Positions 9,701 to 16,883 of a DNA stretch of 38,795 nucleotides are shown piece by piece. Every line of letters begins with the position of its first letter. The stretch's first letter is position 1. The notes below the pieces were generated by a model that was given only the letters and a program-made list of their open reading frames with translations, did no database searches and was not told where the DNA came from. Source of the DNA: CAIYPH01 sp043744375 (GTDB taxonomy: Bacteria > Pseudomonadota > Alphaproteobacteria > Acetobacterales > Acetobacteraceae); assembly GCA_043744375.1 (NCBI GenBank), contig JAYTUU010000011.1, positions 1-38,795 on the forward strand, read 5' to 3'. Made by a program: the position numbers and the translations under genes.

Positions 9701-10507
9701 GGGCGGGAGCATGCGCATCTGGCGCGGCCGAAGGAGGATGAGAAAATCCGGTTCCGCGATATCCAGGCGCAGCCGCGCAAGATCATTTCCTCGCCGACCT
9801 GGTCGGGCATCGAGAGCGACAAGGTCTGCTACACCGCCGGCTGGACGAACGTGCATGAGCTGATCCCGTGGCGCACGCTGACGGGGCGGCAGCAACTGTA
9901 TCAGGACCATCTGTGGATGCAGGCGTTCGGCGAGACGCTGGTGACGTGGAAGCCGCCGGTCGATCTGAAGACGATCGCCGCGGCCCTCGGTTCGGCGCCG
10001 AACGGGAATGCCGAGATCGTGCTGAACTTCATCACGCCGCACCAGAAATGGGGCATCCATTCGACGTATTCGGACAATCTGCTGATGCTCACGCTCAATC
10101 GCGGCGGGCCGGTGGTATGGGTGTCGGAGACCGACGCGCGGCGGGCGGGGCTGGTCGATAATGACTGGGTGGAAGTGTTCAACGCCAACGGCGCGCTGAC
10201 GGCACGCGTTGTGGTGTCGCAGCGGGTCAATCCGGGGATGATGATGATGTATCATGCCCAGGAGAAGATCGTGAACACGCCGGGCTCGGAGATCACCGGG
10301 CATCGCGGCGGCATCCACAACTCGGTGACGCGCACGGTGCTGAAGCCGACGCACATGATCGGCGGCTACGCGCAGCAGTCGTACGGGTTCAACTACTACG
10401 GCACCGTCGGTTCCAACCGCGACGAGTTCGTGGTGCTGCGCAAGATGGCGAAGGTGGATTGGCTCGAAGGGCCGTTGGAACCCAGCAAAGGGAGGATCGT
10501 GGCATGA
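6767..10507 (+). CDS. narG: Respiratory nitrate reductase, alpha (catalytic) subunit
   Basis: NarG, 1246 residues (E. coli NarG is 1247), reduces nitrate to nitrite at a molybdenum bis-MGD centre on the cytoplasmic face of the membrane, using quinol electrons passed through NarI and NarH. The FS0 cluster ligands His50, Cys54, Cys58 and Cys93 are present (HGVNCTGSCSW and PRGCARG). The molybdenum ligand falls at Asp222 in YCDLPPASP, the same number as in E. coli. There is no twin-arginine signal peptide, as expected for the cytoplasm-facing Nar type; the N-terminal FRRKAEPF is the vestigial Tat-like stretch seen in NarG. The ATG follows GAGGAG. The gene overlaps narH by four bases (ATGA). Confidence 0.98.
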   Translation: MSHFLDRLTFFRRKAEPFADGHGITTEESRSWEDGYRQRWQHDKIVRSTHGVNCTGSCSWKIYVKGGIVTWETQQTDYPRTRPDLPNHEPRGCARGASYSWYLYSGARVKYPLIRARLLKLWRAARVVMSPVAAWASIVQDQGKRDSYTTIRGHGGFVRAQWDEVNEIIAAANAYTAKTWGPDRVIGFSPIPAMSMVSYAAGSRYLSLLGGVCMSFYDWYCDLPPASPQTWGEQTDVPESADWYNAGYIIIWGSNVPQTRTPDAHFYTEVRYKGTKSAVVSPDYAEATKFADIWLAPQQGTDAALAMAMGHVILREFHLDRDVPYFKDYAKRYSDMPFLVRLVERDGRLVPERLLRSSEVPGALGETNNTEWKTVAFDEISGALVAPLGSVGYRWGEQGRWNLESKDGQGGDVDLRLSLAGEGVEYAAVDFPYFGGRATEHFVATDHGEVLTRMLPVRRIALEGGGTVAVATVYDLMMANYGLDRGFGGANVARSYDDDTPFTPAWAETVTGVKRGAIIQVAREFAANAEATNGRSMIIIGAAMNHWYHMDMNYRGVINLLVFCGAIGQSGGGWAHYVGQEKLRPQTGWQPLAFGLDWSRPPRQINSTSFWYAHSDQWRYETLTAGEILSPLAPAGDWDQSMIDYNVRAERMGWLPSAPQLKQNPLGLAAAARKAGMEPKDYVAKGLTEGTLDMSCHDPDAPENWPRNLFVWRSNLLGSSGKGHEYFLKHLLGTTHGLKGKDLGAEGRRRSKEVKWHDEAPRGKLDLLVTLDFRMSTTCVYSDIVLPTATWYEKNDLNTSDMHPFIHPLSAAVDPAWEARSDWDIYKGLAKKFSEIAPEVLGVEEDVVLVPILHDTPGEIAQAMEVKDWKRGETAAIPGKTMPTVAVVKRDYPNLYAKFTALGPLLDTLGNGGKGIGWNTLHEVEALAALNGTQSGGVADGRPRIETDIDATEVILMLAPETNGEVAVKAWQALSKATGREHAHLARPKEDEKIRFRDIQAQPRKIISSPTWSGIESDKVCYTAGWTNVHELIPWRTLTGRQQLYQDHLWMQAFGETLVTWKPPVDLKTIAAALGSAPNGNAEIVLNFITPHQKWGIHSTYSDNLLMLTLNRGGPVVWVSETDARRAGLVDNDWVEVFNANGALTARVVVSQRVNPGMMMMYHAQEKIVNTPGSEITGHRGGIHNSVTRTVLKPTHMIGGYAQQSYGFNYYGTVGSNRDEFVVLRKMAKVDWLEGPLEPSKGRIVA

Positions 10508-12024
10508 AGATCCGCGCGCAGATCGCCATGGTGCTCAATTTGGACAAGTGCATCGGCTGTCATACCTGTTCGGTAACGTGCAAGAACGTGTGGACGACGC
10601 GGGAGGGGGTTGAATACGCGTGGTTCAACAACGTCGAGACCAAGCCGGGCGTGGGGTATCCGAAGGAGTGGGAGAACCAGCGCAAGTGGAATGGCGGGTG
10701 GAAGCGCAATTCGAAGGGCGCGCTGGAACCGCGCATGGGGGCGAAGTGGCGGGTGCTGGCGAACATCTTCGCCAACCCCGATTTGCCGGAGATCGACGAC
10801 TACTACGAGCCGTTCACTTTCGATCATCCGCATTTGCAGAACGCGCCGGAAAGCCGGGCGTTTCCGACGGCACGGCCGCGCTCGGCAATCACCGGGGAGC
10901 GGATGGAGAAGATCGAGTGGGGGCCGAACTGGGAGGAAATCCTGGGCGGTGAGTTTGCCAAGCGTTCCAGGGATGCGAACTTCGAGAACGTGCAGAAGCA
11001 GATGTACGGCGAGTTCGAGAACACGTTCATGATGTATCTGCCGCGTCTGTGCGAGCATTGCCTGAACCCGACCTGTGCGGCGGTGTGCCCGTCTGGCGCG
11101 ATCTATAAGCGCGAGGAGGACGGGATCGTGCTGATCGACCAGGACAAGTGCCGGGGCTGGCGGATGTGCGTGTCCGGCTGCCCGTACAAGAAGGTCTATT
11201 ACAACTGGGCGTCGGGGAAATCGGAGAAGTGCATCTTCTGCTACCCGCGCATCGAAAGCGGGCAGCCGACGGTGTGTTCCGAGACCTGTGTCGGCCGCAT
11301 CCGCTATCTCGGCGTGCTGCTGTATGACGCGGATCGGGTGGCGGAGGCGGCGGGGGCGGATGAGAAGGATTTGTACCAGGCGCAGCTCGACCTGTTTCTT
11401 GACCCTAATGATCCCGCGGTGATCGCCCAGGCGCGCGCCGATGGCGTTACCGATGCCTGGCTCGAAGCGGCGCGGCATTCGCCGGTGTGGAAGATGGCGA
11501 TGGAGTGGAAGATCGCGTTCCCGCTGCATCCTGAATACCGCACGTTGCCGATGGTCTGGTACGTGCCGCCACTGTCGCCGATCCAGAACGCGGCGGCGGC
11601 TGGGGCGGTGGCGATGAAGCACGGGATGCCCGATGTGTCCTCGTTGCGGATCCCGTTGCGGTATCTCGCCAATCTGCTGACCGCGGGGGACGAGGCGCCG
11701 GTGAAGCTGGGGCTGGAGCGGATGCTGGCGATGCGGGGGTACATGCGGGCGAAAACGATCGACGGGCGGATCGACAACGCGATCGCCGAGGAGGTCGGGC
11801 TGAAGGGGGCTGATATCGAGGAGATGTACAAGTATTTGGCGATCGCCAACTACGAGGATCGTTTCGTCATCCCCACCGCCCATCGCGAGTGGAGCGAGGA
11901 TGCGCAGGCGCTGCGGGGCGGCTGCGGCTTCACCTTCGGGAATGGCTGCTCGGGCGGCGAGACGACCAATTTGTTTGCCACCCGCACGGCGGGCCGCGCG
12001 AAGACCCCGATGGAGGTGCTGTGA
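10504..12024 (+). CDS. narH: Respiratory nitrate reductase, beta (iron-sulfur) subunit
   Basis: NarH, 506 residues, carries four iron-sulfur clusters that move electrons from NarI to NarG. The first ferredoxin-like group is Cys16-x2-Cys19-x2-Cys22-x3-Cys26 (CIGCHTCSVTCK). The others are in CEHCLNPTCAAVCPSG, in CRGWRMCVSGCPYKK, where Trp replaces one Cys and so gives the diagnostic [3Fe-4S] cluster of NarH, and in CIFCYPRI with CSETCVGRIRYLG. The start is the ATG at 10504, overlapping the narG stop as ATGA. An in-frame upstream ATG inside narG is not needed. Translation is probably coupled to narG. The end overlaps narJ by one base (TGATG). Confidence 0.98.
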   Translation: MKIRAQIAMVLNLDKCIGCHTCSVTCKNVWTTREGVEYAWFNNVETKPGVGYPKEWENQRKWNGGWKRNSKGALEPRMGAKWRVLANIFANPDLPEIDDYYEPFTFDHPHLQNAPESRAFPTARPRSAITGERMEKIEWGPNWEEILGGEFAKRSRDANFENVQKQMYGEFENTFMMYLPRLCEHCLNPTCAAVCPSGAIYKREEDGIVLIDQDKCRGWRMCVSGCPYKKVYYNWASGKSEKCIFCYPRIESGQPTVCSETCVGRIRYLGVLLYDADRVAEAAGADEKDLYQAQLDLFLDPNDPAVIAQARADGVTDAWLEAARHSPVWKMAMEWKIAFPLHPEYRTLPMVWYVPPLSPIQNAAAAGAVAMKHGMPDVSSLRIPLRYLANLLTAGDEAPVKLGLERMLAMRGYMRAKTIDGRIDNAIAEEVGLKGADIEEMYKYLAIANYEDRFVIPTAHREWSEDAQALRGGCGFTFGNGCSGGETTNLFATRTAGRAKTPMEVL

Positions 12025-12725
12025 TGCAGGCTCTCAAGGCGTTCTCGGCGCTGCTCTGCTATCCCGACCAGCAGCTGAGCGATGCGATGGCGGAAATCTC
12101 GTTGCTGCTCGCCTCCGATCCGACGCTCGACGCCACGGCGGTCAAGGCGTTGGCGCCGCTGACGCGGGCGCTGGCGACGGCGGATCTGTTCGATCTCCAG
12201 GCCGCCTATGTCGATCTGTTCGACCGCGGCCGGCGGCTGTCGTTGCATCTGTTCGAACATGTGCATGGCGAGAGCCGGGATCGTGGGCAGGCGATGGTGG
12301 ACCTGGCGCAAGTGTACGAGCGTGGCGGGCTGCTGCTGGCGGCGGGGGAGTTGCCGGATTATCTGCCGACATTCCTCGAATTCGCCTCCACCCGGCCGGA
12401 GGCGGAGGCGCGGTCGCTGCTGGGTGAGATCGTGCCGATCCTGACCTCGATGCATGAAGGCACGGCGGCGCGGGCGCCCGACTATGCGGCGGTGTTCGCG
12501 GCGCTGCTGCAGATCGCCGGGCACACGGCGGCGGACGTGCCGCTGGCGGAGCCGGTCGACGATCTCGCGGCGCTCGATGCGGCGTGGGAGGAGACGGCGG
12601 TGCAGTTCGGGCCGGGCGAGGATATTTCCGGGTGTGGGCCGGACCGGTTGCGTCAGCGCTTGCGTGCGGCCGGGCGTGATGCCCGGGTTTCTGACACTGG
12701 GCGTGATGCCCGGGTCGCGGTCTGA
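12024..12725 (+). CDS. narJ: Nitrate reductase assembly chaperone (molybdenum cofactor insertion)
   Basis: NarJ, 233 residues, belongs to the TorD/DmsD/NarJ all-helical chaperone family. It binds apo-NarG and allows molybdenum cofactor and FS0 insertion before NarGH docks on NarI; it is not part of the final enzyme. Characteristic stretches are FSALLCYPDQQL near the start, YVDLFDRGRRLSLHLFEHVHGESRDRG (the family core, around residues 62-88), and LPDYLPTFLEF. The start overlaps the narH stop (TGATG). The last 20 or so codons are unusual: they encode GRDARV twice, owing to a duplicated 17-bp palindromic sequence that looks like an inserted repeat rather than part of the chaperone fold. Confidence 0.95.
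   Translation: MQALKAFSALLCYPDQQLSDAMAEISLLLASDPTLDATAVKALAPLTRALATADLFDLQAAYVDLFDRGRRLSLHLFEHVHGESRDRGQAMVDLAQVYERGGLLLAAGELPDYLPTFLEFASTRPEAEARSLLGEIVPILTSMHEGTAARAPDYAAVFAALLQIAGHTAADVPLAEPVDDLAALDAAWEETAVQFGPGEDISGCGPDRLRQRLRAAGRDARVSDTGRDARVAV
12672..12715. repeat. Two copies of a 17-bp palindromic repeat in the narJ 3' end
   Basis: GGGCGTGATGCCCGGGT occurs exactly at 12672-12688 and at 12699-12715, a spacing of 27 bp (nine codons), so the reading frame is kept. Each copy contains the inverted repeat GGGC-GTGAT-GCCC. The sequence resembles the 'ATGCCCGGG' palindromes dispersed between genes in many alphaproteobacteria, here placed inside a coding end. It encodes the GRDARV pairs of the narJ tail. 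Confidence 0.75.
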
Positions 12726-12739
12726 GGGAGGAACACGTC

Positions 12740-13456
12740 ATGACCCGTTCGCTCGATACCATTCTGTTCGGCTGGTACCCGTATGTCGCGCTGACCGTGT
12801 TTCTGCTCGGTTCGCTGATCCGGTTTGATCGGGAGCAGTACACGTGGAAGAGCTATTCCTCGCAGTTGCTGCGACGCAAACAGCTGCGCTGGGGCTCGAA
12901 TTTGTTTCATGTCGGCATTCTCGTGATTTTCCTCGGCCACGCCGGCGGGTTGCTGACGCCGATCTGGATATTTGACGCGCTCGGTATTTCGCATGGGTTC
13001 AAGCAGGGGCTCGCGATTGTGGCCGGCGGGGTGGCGGGGGTGGCGTGTTTCATCGGCATCGCGCTGCTCGCGCATCGGCGGCTGTTCGACGCTCGGATAC
13101 GGGCGACGTCGAGCTTTGGCGACACCGCGATCCTGCTGCTGCTGTGGGCGCAGTTGACGCTCGGGCTGCTCACCATCCCGGTGTCGCTGCAGCACATGGA
13201 TGGCGGCGAAATGGTAAAATTCATGGGCTGGGCGCAGGGCATCCTGACGTTCGATCCGTCGGCCGCGGCGCTGGTGGCCGAGGTGGCGCCGGTGTTCAAG
13301 CTGCATCTGGTGCTGGGGATGACGATATTCCTGGTGTTCCCGTTCACCCGGCTGGTTCATGTGTGGAGTGCGCCGGTGTGGTATCTCGGGCGGCGCGGCT
13401 ACCAAGTGGTGCGGGCGCGTCCGCGGCCGCCGGCCGCGCCGAGGGTGGCGCCATGA
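12740..13456 (+). CDS. narI: Respiratory nitrate reductase, gamma (cytochrome b) subunit
   Basis: NarI, 238 residues, is the five-helix membrane anchor that oxidises quinol and passes electrons to NarH through two b hemes. The heme ligands are visible as His57 and His67 (FHVGILVIFLGH) and His189 and His207 (KLHLVLGM and RLVHVWS), matching the E. coli positions within two residues. A strong ribosome site GGGAGGA precedes the ATG. The C-terminal tail after about residue 222 is Pro/Arg-rich and probably unstructured. The end overlaps the next gene (ppiC-like) by four bases, so the PPIase is translated with the enzyme subunits. Quinol oxidation at the periplasmic side releases protons, making the complex energy-conserving. 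Confidence 0.97.
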   Translation: MTRSLDTILFGWYPYVALTVFLLGSLIRFDREQYTWKSYSSQLLRRKQLRWGSNLFHVGILVIFLGHAGGLLTPIWIFDALGISHGFKQGLAIVAGGVAGVACFIGIALLAHRRLFDARIRATSSFGDTAILLLLWAQLTLGLLTIPVSLQHMDGGEMVKFMGWAQGILTFDPSAAALVAEVAPVFKLHLVLGMTIFLVFPFTRLVHVWSAPVWYLGRRGYQVVRARPRPPAAPRVAP

Positions 13457-14418
13457 GCCGGATCACAATTGACAGGCGGGGCGAGGCGGCGGTCAGCACC
13501 GACCTGCTGGTGGATGGTGCGCTGCTGACCCGGCAGGAGATTGCGGCGGAGGTGGCGAACTTCCCGGGCGCGACGCCCGGTGAAAGCTGGCAGGTGGCGG
13601 AGCGGGCGATGATCCTGCGTCTCGCGCTCCGCCAGCGTGCGGCGCGGCTGGGGATCGCGGCTGTGCCTGAAACTGATGCCGATGGGCGGCTGGAAACGGA
13701 CGAGGATGCCACGTTGCGGTCGCTGCTTGAGGCAGAGGTAGCGGTTCCTCTGCCGACCGAGGACGAGATCGCGGCGTTTTATGCGGCGCATTGCGAGCGC
13801 TTCAAGGCGCCCGATTTGTTCGACGCCAGCCATATCCTTTTCGCGGCAGCGGCTGACGATGCGGCGTCGCGGGGCGAAGCTCGGCGCAAGGCGGTGGAGG
13901 CGGCGGCCTTGCTGGCCCGTGAGCCGGACCAGTTCGCGGCCCTCGCCAGTGCGTTGTCTGCCTGCACTTCGGCTCAGCAGGGCGGGGCGCTCGGGCAGAT
14001 CAGCAGCGGCGAGACGGCGCCGGAATTCGACGCGGCGCTGCATGCACTGGCACCAGGCGAGATTTCGGCGCCGGTTGAAACGCGGTTCGGCGTGCATCTC
14101 ATCGCGCTGTCGCGGCGGGTGGAGGGAGCGGTGTTGCCGCTTGCGGTGGTGAGCAACGCCATCGCCGACCGGCTGGTGGCGCGGACGGCCCATCGTGCGA
14201 CGGCCGCCTATCTGGCGGGTGTGATGGCGCAGGCTGACGTGCGGCCCGCACCCGCACCGGTCGAGGCGCCGGAAGTGCAGGGCATCAAGGCTTTCATCGA
14301 GGGTGCGGACGACGAGCGCTGGCTCAGCGTGATCGGGGTGATGAACCGTGCAGAAGATCCGGCGGCCGCTGCGGTGGCGGCGATGCTCAAGGAGCCGCCA
14401 CCGCGTGCACTCGCATGA
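13453..14418 (+). CDS. Parvulin-type peptidyl-prolyl isomerase in the nar operon
   Basis: This 321-residue protein has a PpiC/parvulin rotamase domain at about residues 115-225: FDASHILFAA at its start, then QGGALGQISSGETAPEFDAALHALAPGEIS and FGVHLIAL, the standard parvulin strand and helix pattern. The N-terminal 100 residues form a helical arm (AERAMILRLALRQRAARLGI) like that of NifM/SurA-type foldases. There is no signal peptide, so it should act in the cytoplasm. The ATGA overlap with narI makes it part of the nar operon. PpiC genes are found after narI in several proteobacteria, where a role in nitrate reductase folding is assumed but, as far as I know, poorly tested. NifM-like naming would be misleading here. 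Confidence 0.88.
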   Translation: MSRITIDRRGEAAVSTDLLVDGALLTRQEIAAEVANFPGATPGESWQVAERAMILRLALRQRAARLGIAAVPETDADGRLETDEDATLRSLLEAEVAVPLPTEDEIAAFYAAHCERFKAPDLFDASHILFAAAADDAASRGEARRKAVEAAALLAREPDQFAALASALSACTSAQQGGALGQISSGETAPEFDAALHALAPGEISAPVETRFGVHLIALSRRVEGAVLPLAVVSNAIADRLVARTAHRATAAYLAGVMAQADVRPAPAPVEAPEVQGIKAFIEGADDERWLSVIGVMNRAEDPAAAAVAAMLKEPPPRALA

Positions 14419-14449
14419 ACACGGGTGGCTCAACCGGCAGAAGATCGCT

Positions 14450-14653
14450 ATGATCATCTCCGAATTCGGACGGACCGACGCTTGGTGCATGGGCGTGGCG
14501 ATTGCATCAATTGTGGGGTGGGTCGCGGCGCCTGACGTGTCGGGCCTCGCAGCGCTGCACTTGGCGGCCGGCCTTGCAACGTTGTGGCGGCTGTCGCGCT
14601 GGCAGGGCTGGACTATCCGGCGCTACGGACCCAATCTCCTGCGTCGTGGCTGA
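14450..14653 (+). pseudogene. Short NnrS-like fragment
   Basis: This 67-residue reading frame has one clear hydrophobic helix pair and then LHLAAGLATLWRLSRWQGWT followed by IRRYGPNLL. The segment 'W-R-L-x-R-W-x-G-W' with a following Pro-Leu-Leu resembles the middle of NnrS, a multi-helix membrane heme protein linked to nitric oxide stress and usually near 380-400 residues long. Nothing before or after it restores the rest of that protein. It lies 31 bases after the ppiC-like gene with only a weak ribosome site. The best reading is a decayed remnant of nnrS at the end of the nar operon. A genuine small membrane protein remains possible. Confidence 0.42.
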
Positions 14654-14662
14654 GGCTTGCTG

Positions 14663-15841
14663 CTACTGCGCCATCCGCAATGCCCGCGAGCGGCGTTCGC
14701 TGGCGAGTGCCATGATGGCGGTGGCGAGCATGAAGATGACGGCGCCGGCGAACACCAGGCGGGGGTCGCTGTTGTCCATGATCCAGGCGAACAGCAGCGG
14801 GCCGGCGACACCGCCGATGTTGAAGCCGGTGGAGACGATGCCGAATACGCGCCCCTCGGCACCGCGCGGTGCCGCGGCGCGGACGAGCATGTCGCGCGAG
14901 GGCATGATGGCGCCCGAGAGGAAGCCCGCGAGACCCATCGTGGCGATGAGTGGAAAAGTGGCCATCGGCACAAAGCCGACGACGAGGAGGAGAGCGCCAG
15001 TCAGGCCGAAGCCGATGGCGGCGACCTCGCCATGGCGTGCCGTCCGGTCGGCGATGATCCCTCCGGCGAGCACGCCCAGGGCGGAGGCGCCGAGCAGGGC
15101 GGTCAGCGCTGTGTTGCCGATGGCCAGCGGCACCGCGAAGGCGGCGTTCAGCGCGACGACGGAGTAGCTGTGCAGGCCGCCCATGGAGAGTGAGAGCAGG
15201 GTGAAGAACACGACCAGCGAGATTACCGCCGGCGTCAGCAGCGCGCGGTTGCCGAGGCTGCGCGGGCGGGCGGCGGCGCTGGTGGGGCTGGCGGCAGGGG
15301 TGAAGGCGAGCGGCAGGGCGGCGAGCGGGCCGAGGGCACCGGCGACGAACAGCGCGCCGGACAGGCCTCCGAGGCTGGCCGCGAGCAGCATCGCGCCGGG
15401 GGCGATGGCGCCGCCGAGGTAGCCGGAGAAAGTGTGGATCGAGAAGGCGCGGCCCATCCGCGCCTCGGCGATGCCGCGCGAGAGGATCGCGTAGTCGGAC
15501 GGGTGGTAGACCGCGTTGGCGACACCGGTGAGGGCGGAGGCGGCGAGCAGGACGGGGTAGGTCGGCCACAGCCCGATGGCGGTGAAGGACGCGCCGCCGA
15601 GCAGCAGGCCGGCGAGCAGCACGCGCTGGGCGCCGAAGCGGTCGACCGCATAGCCCATCGGCGCCTGCACGAAGGCGGAGACGACGTTGTAGACGGTCAG
15701 CGCCAGGCCAAGCTCGATGTAGCCGACGCCGAGCGCCTCCTTCAGCAGCGGGAACAGCGGCGGCAGCACGAGCATGTGCAGGTGGCTGACCAGATGGGCG
15801 GCGCAGATGGTGGAGAGCGTGCGGAGTTCGGGCCGGGTCAT
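14663..15841 (-). CDS. MFS transporter of the acid-sugar gene cluster
   Basis: This is a 392-residue, 12-helix MFS permease. Helix 1 begins soon after the start (LSTICAAHLVSHLHMLVLPPLFPLL), and the loop after TM2 has GYAVDRFGAQRVLLAG, the G-x-x-x-D-R-x-G-x-R motif. NAVYHPSDYAILS in TM4 to TM5 recalls the fosmidomycin-resistance branch of the superfamily. The start ATG overlaps the stop of the PdxA2-like gene (ATGA), so it is the last gene of the six-gene minus-strand operon. This context suggests uptake of the substrate, or export of an intermediate, for that operon. The fold alone does not give the direction or the substrate. Other in-frame ATGs lie upstream inside the previous gene and are rejected. 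Confidence 0.88.
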   Translation of the reverse strand: MTRPELRTLSTICAAHLVSHLHMLVLPPLFPLLKEALGVGYIELGLALTVYNVVSAFVQAPMGYAVDRFGAQRVLLAGLLLGGASFTAIGLWPTYPVLLAASALTGVANAVYHPSDYAILSRGIAEARMGRAFSIHTFSGYLGGAIAPGAMLLAASLGGLSGALFVAGALGPLAALPLAFTPAASPTSAAARPRSLGNRALLTPAVISLVVFFTLLSLSMGGLHSYSVVALNAAFAVPLAIGNTALTALLGASALGVLAGGIIADRTARHGEVAAIGFGLTGALLLVVGFVPMATFPLIATMGLAGFLSGAIMPSRDMLVRAAAPRGAEGRVFGIVSTGFNIGGVAGPLLFAWIMDNSDPRLVFAGAVIFMLATAIMALASERRSRALRMAQ

Positions 15842-16869
15842 GCGGGGCGTCCCCGTCGCGTTGCCGCCATTTGCAGGGCGAAGTCGATCGCTTCGACCAG
15901 GCTGTCGGGGTTGGCGATGCCGCGGCCGGCGATGTCGAAGGCGGTGCCGTGGTCGACGGAGGTGCGGATGACCGGCAAACCGAGGGTGATATTGACGCCG
16001 GAGAGGGACTGGAACTGCCCGGTCGCCGGGTCGATCTGGAAGCCGAGGAGCTTGACGGGGATGTGGCCCTGGTCGTGATACATCGCCACCACCGCGTCGA
16101 ACTGGCCGGCGCGGAGCTTGACGAACACGGTGTCGCCGGGAACGGGGCCGGTGATGTGCAGGCCCTCGGCGTTGCACTGGGCGATGACGGGGGCGGCGAT
16201 CTCGCTGTCATGGCTGCCGAACAGGCCACCCTCGCCGGCATGCGGGTTCAGCGCGGCAATGGCGATGTGCGGGCGGGGGATACCGAGGTCGAGCAGGGCT
16301 TCCTGCGTGAGATCGATCGTCCGGCGCAGGCGTTCGGGGGTGATGAGGGCGGGGACTTTTTCGAGTGCCACATGGGTGGTGACGTGGCTGACGCGCATGT
16401 TGCCGTGGGCGAGCAGCATGACCGAGGATTTTTTCCCGGTCAGGGATGCCAGCATGTCGGTATGCCCGGCGAAATGGTGGCCGGCGAGGTTCAGCGCCTC
16501 CTTGTTCAACGGCGCGGTGACGATGGCGTCGATGCGGCCCGCTTGGGCGAGGCGGACGGCGGTTTCGACGGCGAGGTAGGAGAAGCGGCCGGCCTCGGCG
16601 CTGATCTTGCCGAGGGGAATGGGCGCGCGTTCGTCGCCGGCGGGGAGCAGGGCCAAGGCGGGGAAGGGGGCGGCTTCGTCGGCCTGCGGGATCGGCGTCG
16701 CGTCGCCGGTGGCCGCGGCCAGGGCGCCGGGGTGGCCGATGATCAGCAGGCGGAGCTCGCCGGCGGCCAGGCGGGGGGCCAGGCGGGCGGCGGCCTTGAC
16801 GATAATCTCCGCGCCGATCCCGGCGGGGTCTCCCATCGTAATAGCGAGGTGGGGCACGCGGTCGCGCAT
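15838..16869 (-). CDS. pdxA2: PdxA2-type 4-phospho-acid dehydrogenase
   Basis: This 343-residue protein belongs to the PdxA family of NAD-dependent, metal-using oxidative decarboxylases. The start MRDRVPHLAITMGDPAGIGAEI is the family N-terminus. Three metal-binding His occur in HVTTHVALEKVP, ALNPHAGEGGLFG and YHDQGHIPVK. The last motif has the form H-I-P-V-K, typical of PdxA2, rather than the L-P-x-L-K usual in the vitamin B6 enzyme. PdxA2 enzymes act with DUF1537 kinases: they oxidise 4-phospho-D-threonate or -erythronate, and decarboxylation gives dihydroxyacetone phosphate. The DUF1537 kinase gene is 14 bases upstream here, which supports a catabolic role over pyridoxal synthesis. The exact stereochemistry of the substrate is not known. 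Confidence 0.87.
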   Translation of the reverse strand: MRDRVPHLAITMGDPAGIGAEIIVKAAARLAPRLAAGELRLLIIGHPGALAAATGDATPIPQADEAAPFPALALLPAGDERAPIPLGKISAEAGRFSYLAVETAVRLAQAGRIDAIVTAPLNKEALNLAGHHFAGHTDMLASLTGKKSSVMLLAHGNMRVSHVTTHVALEKVPALITPERLRRTIDLTQEALLDLGIPRPHIAIAALNPHAGEGGLFGSHDSEIAAPVIAQCNAEGLHITGPVPGDTVFVKLRAGQFDAVVAMYHDQGHIPVKLLGFQIDPATGQFQSLSGVNITLGLPVIRTSVDHGTAFDIAGRGIANPDSLVEAIDFALQMAATRRGRPA

Positions 16870-16883
16870 GGCTTGGTCCTGGA

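Noticed and set aside
6770..10354. A 1194-codon open frame antisense to narG
   Set aside because: The same GC-codon shadow effect: composition is dominated by Arg and His, with no recognisable motif, and narG on the other strand is certain.
15838..16869. PdxA-like gene read as vitamin B6 biosynthesis
   Set aside because: The HDQGHIPVK motif and the adjacent DUF1537 kinase fit the PdxA2 acid-sugar branch. No other B6 genes are nearby.
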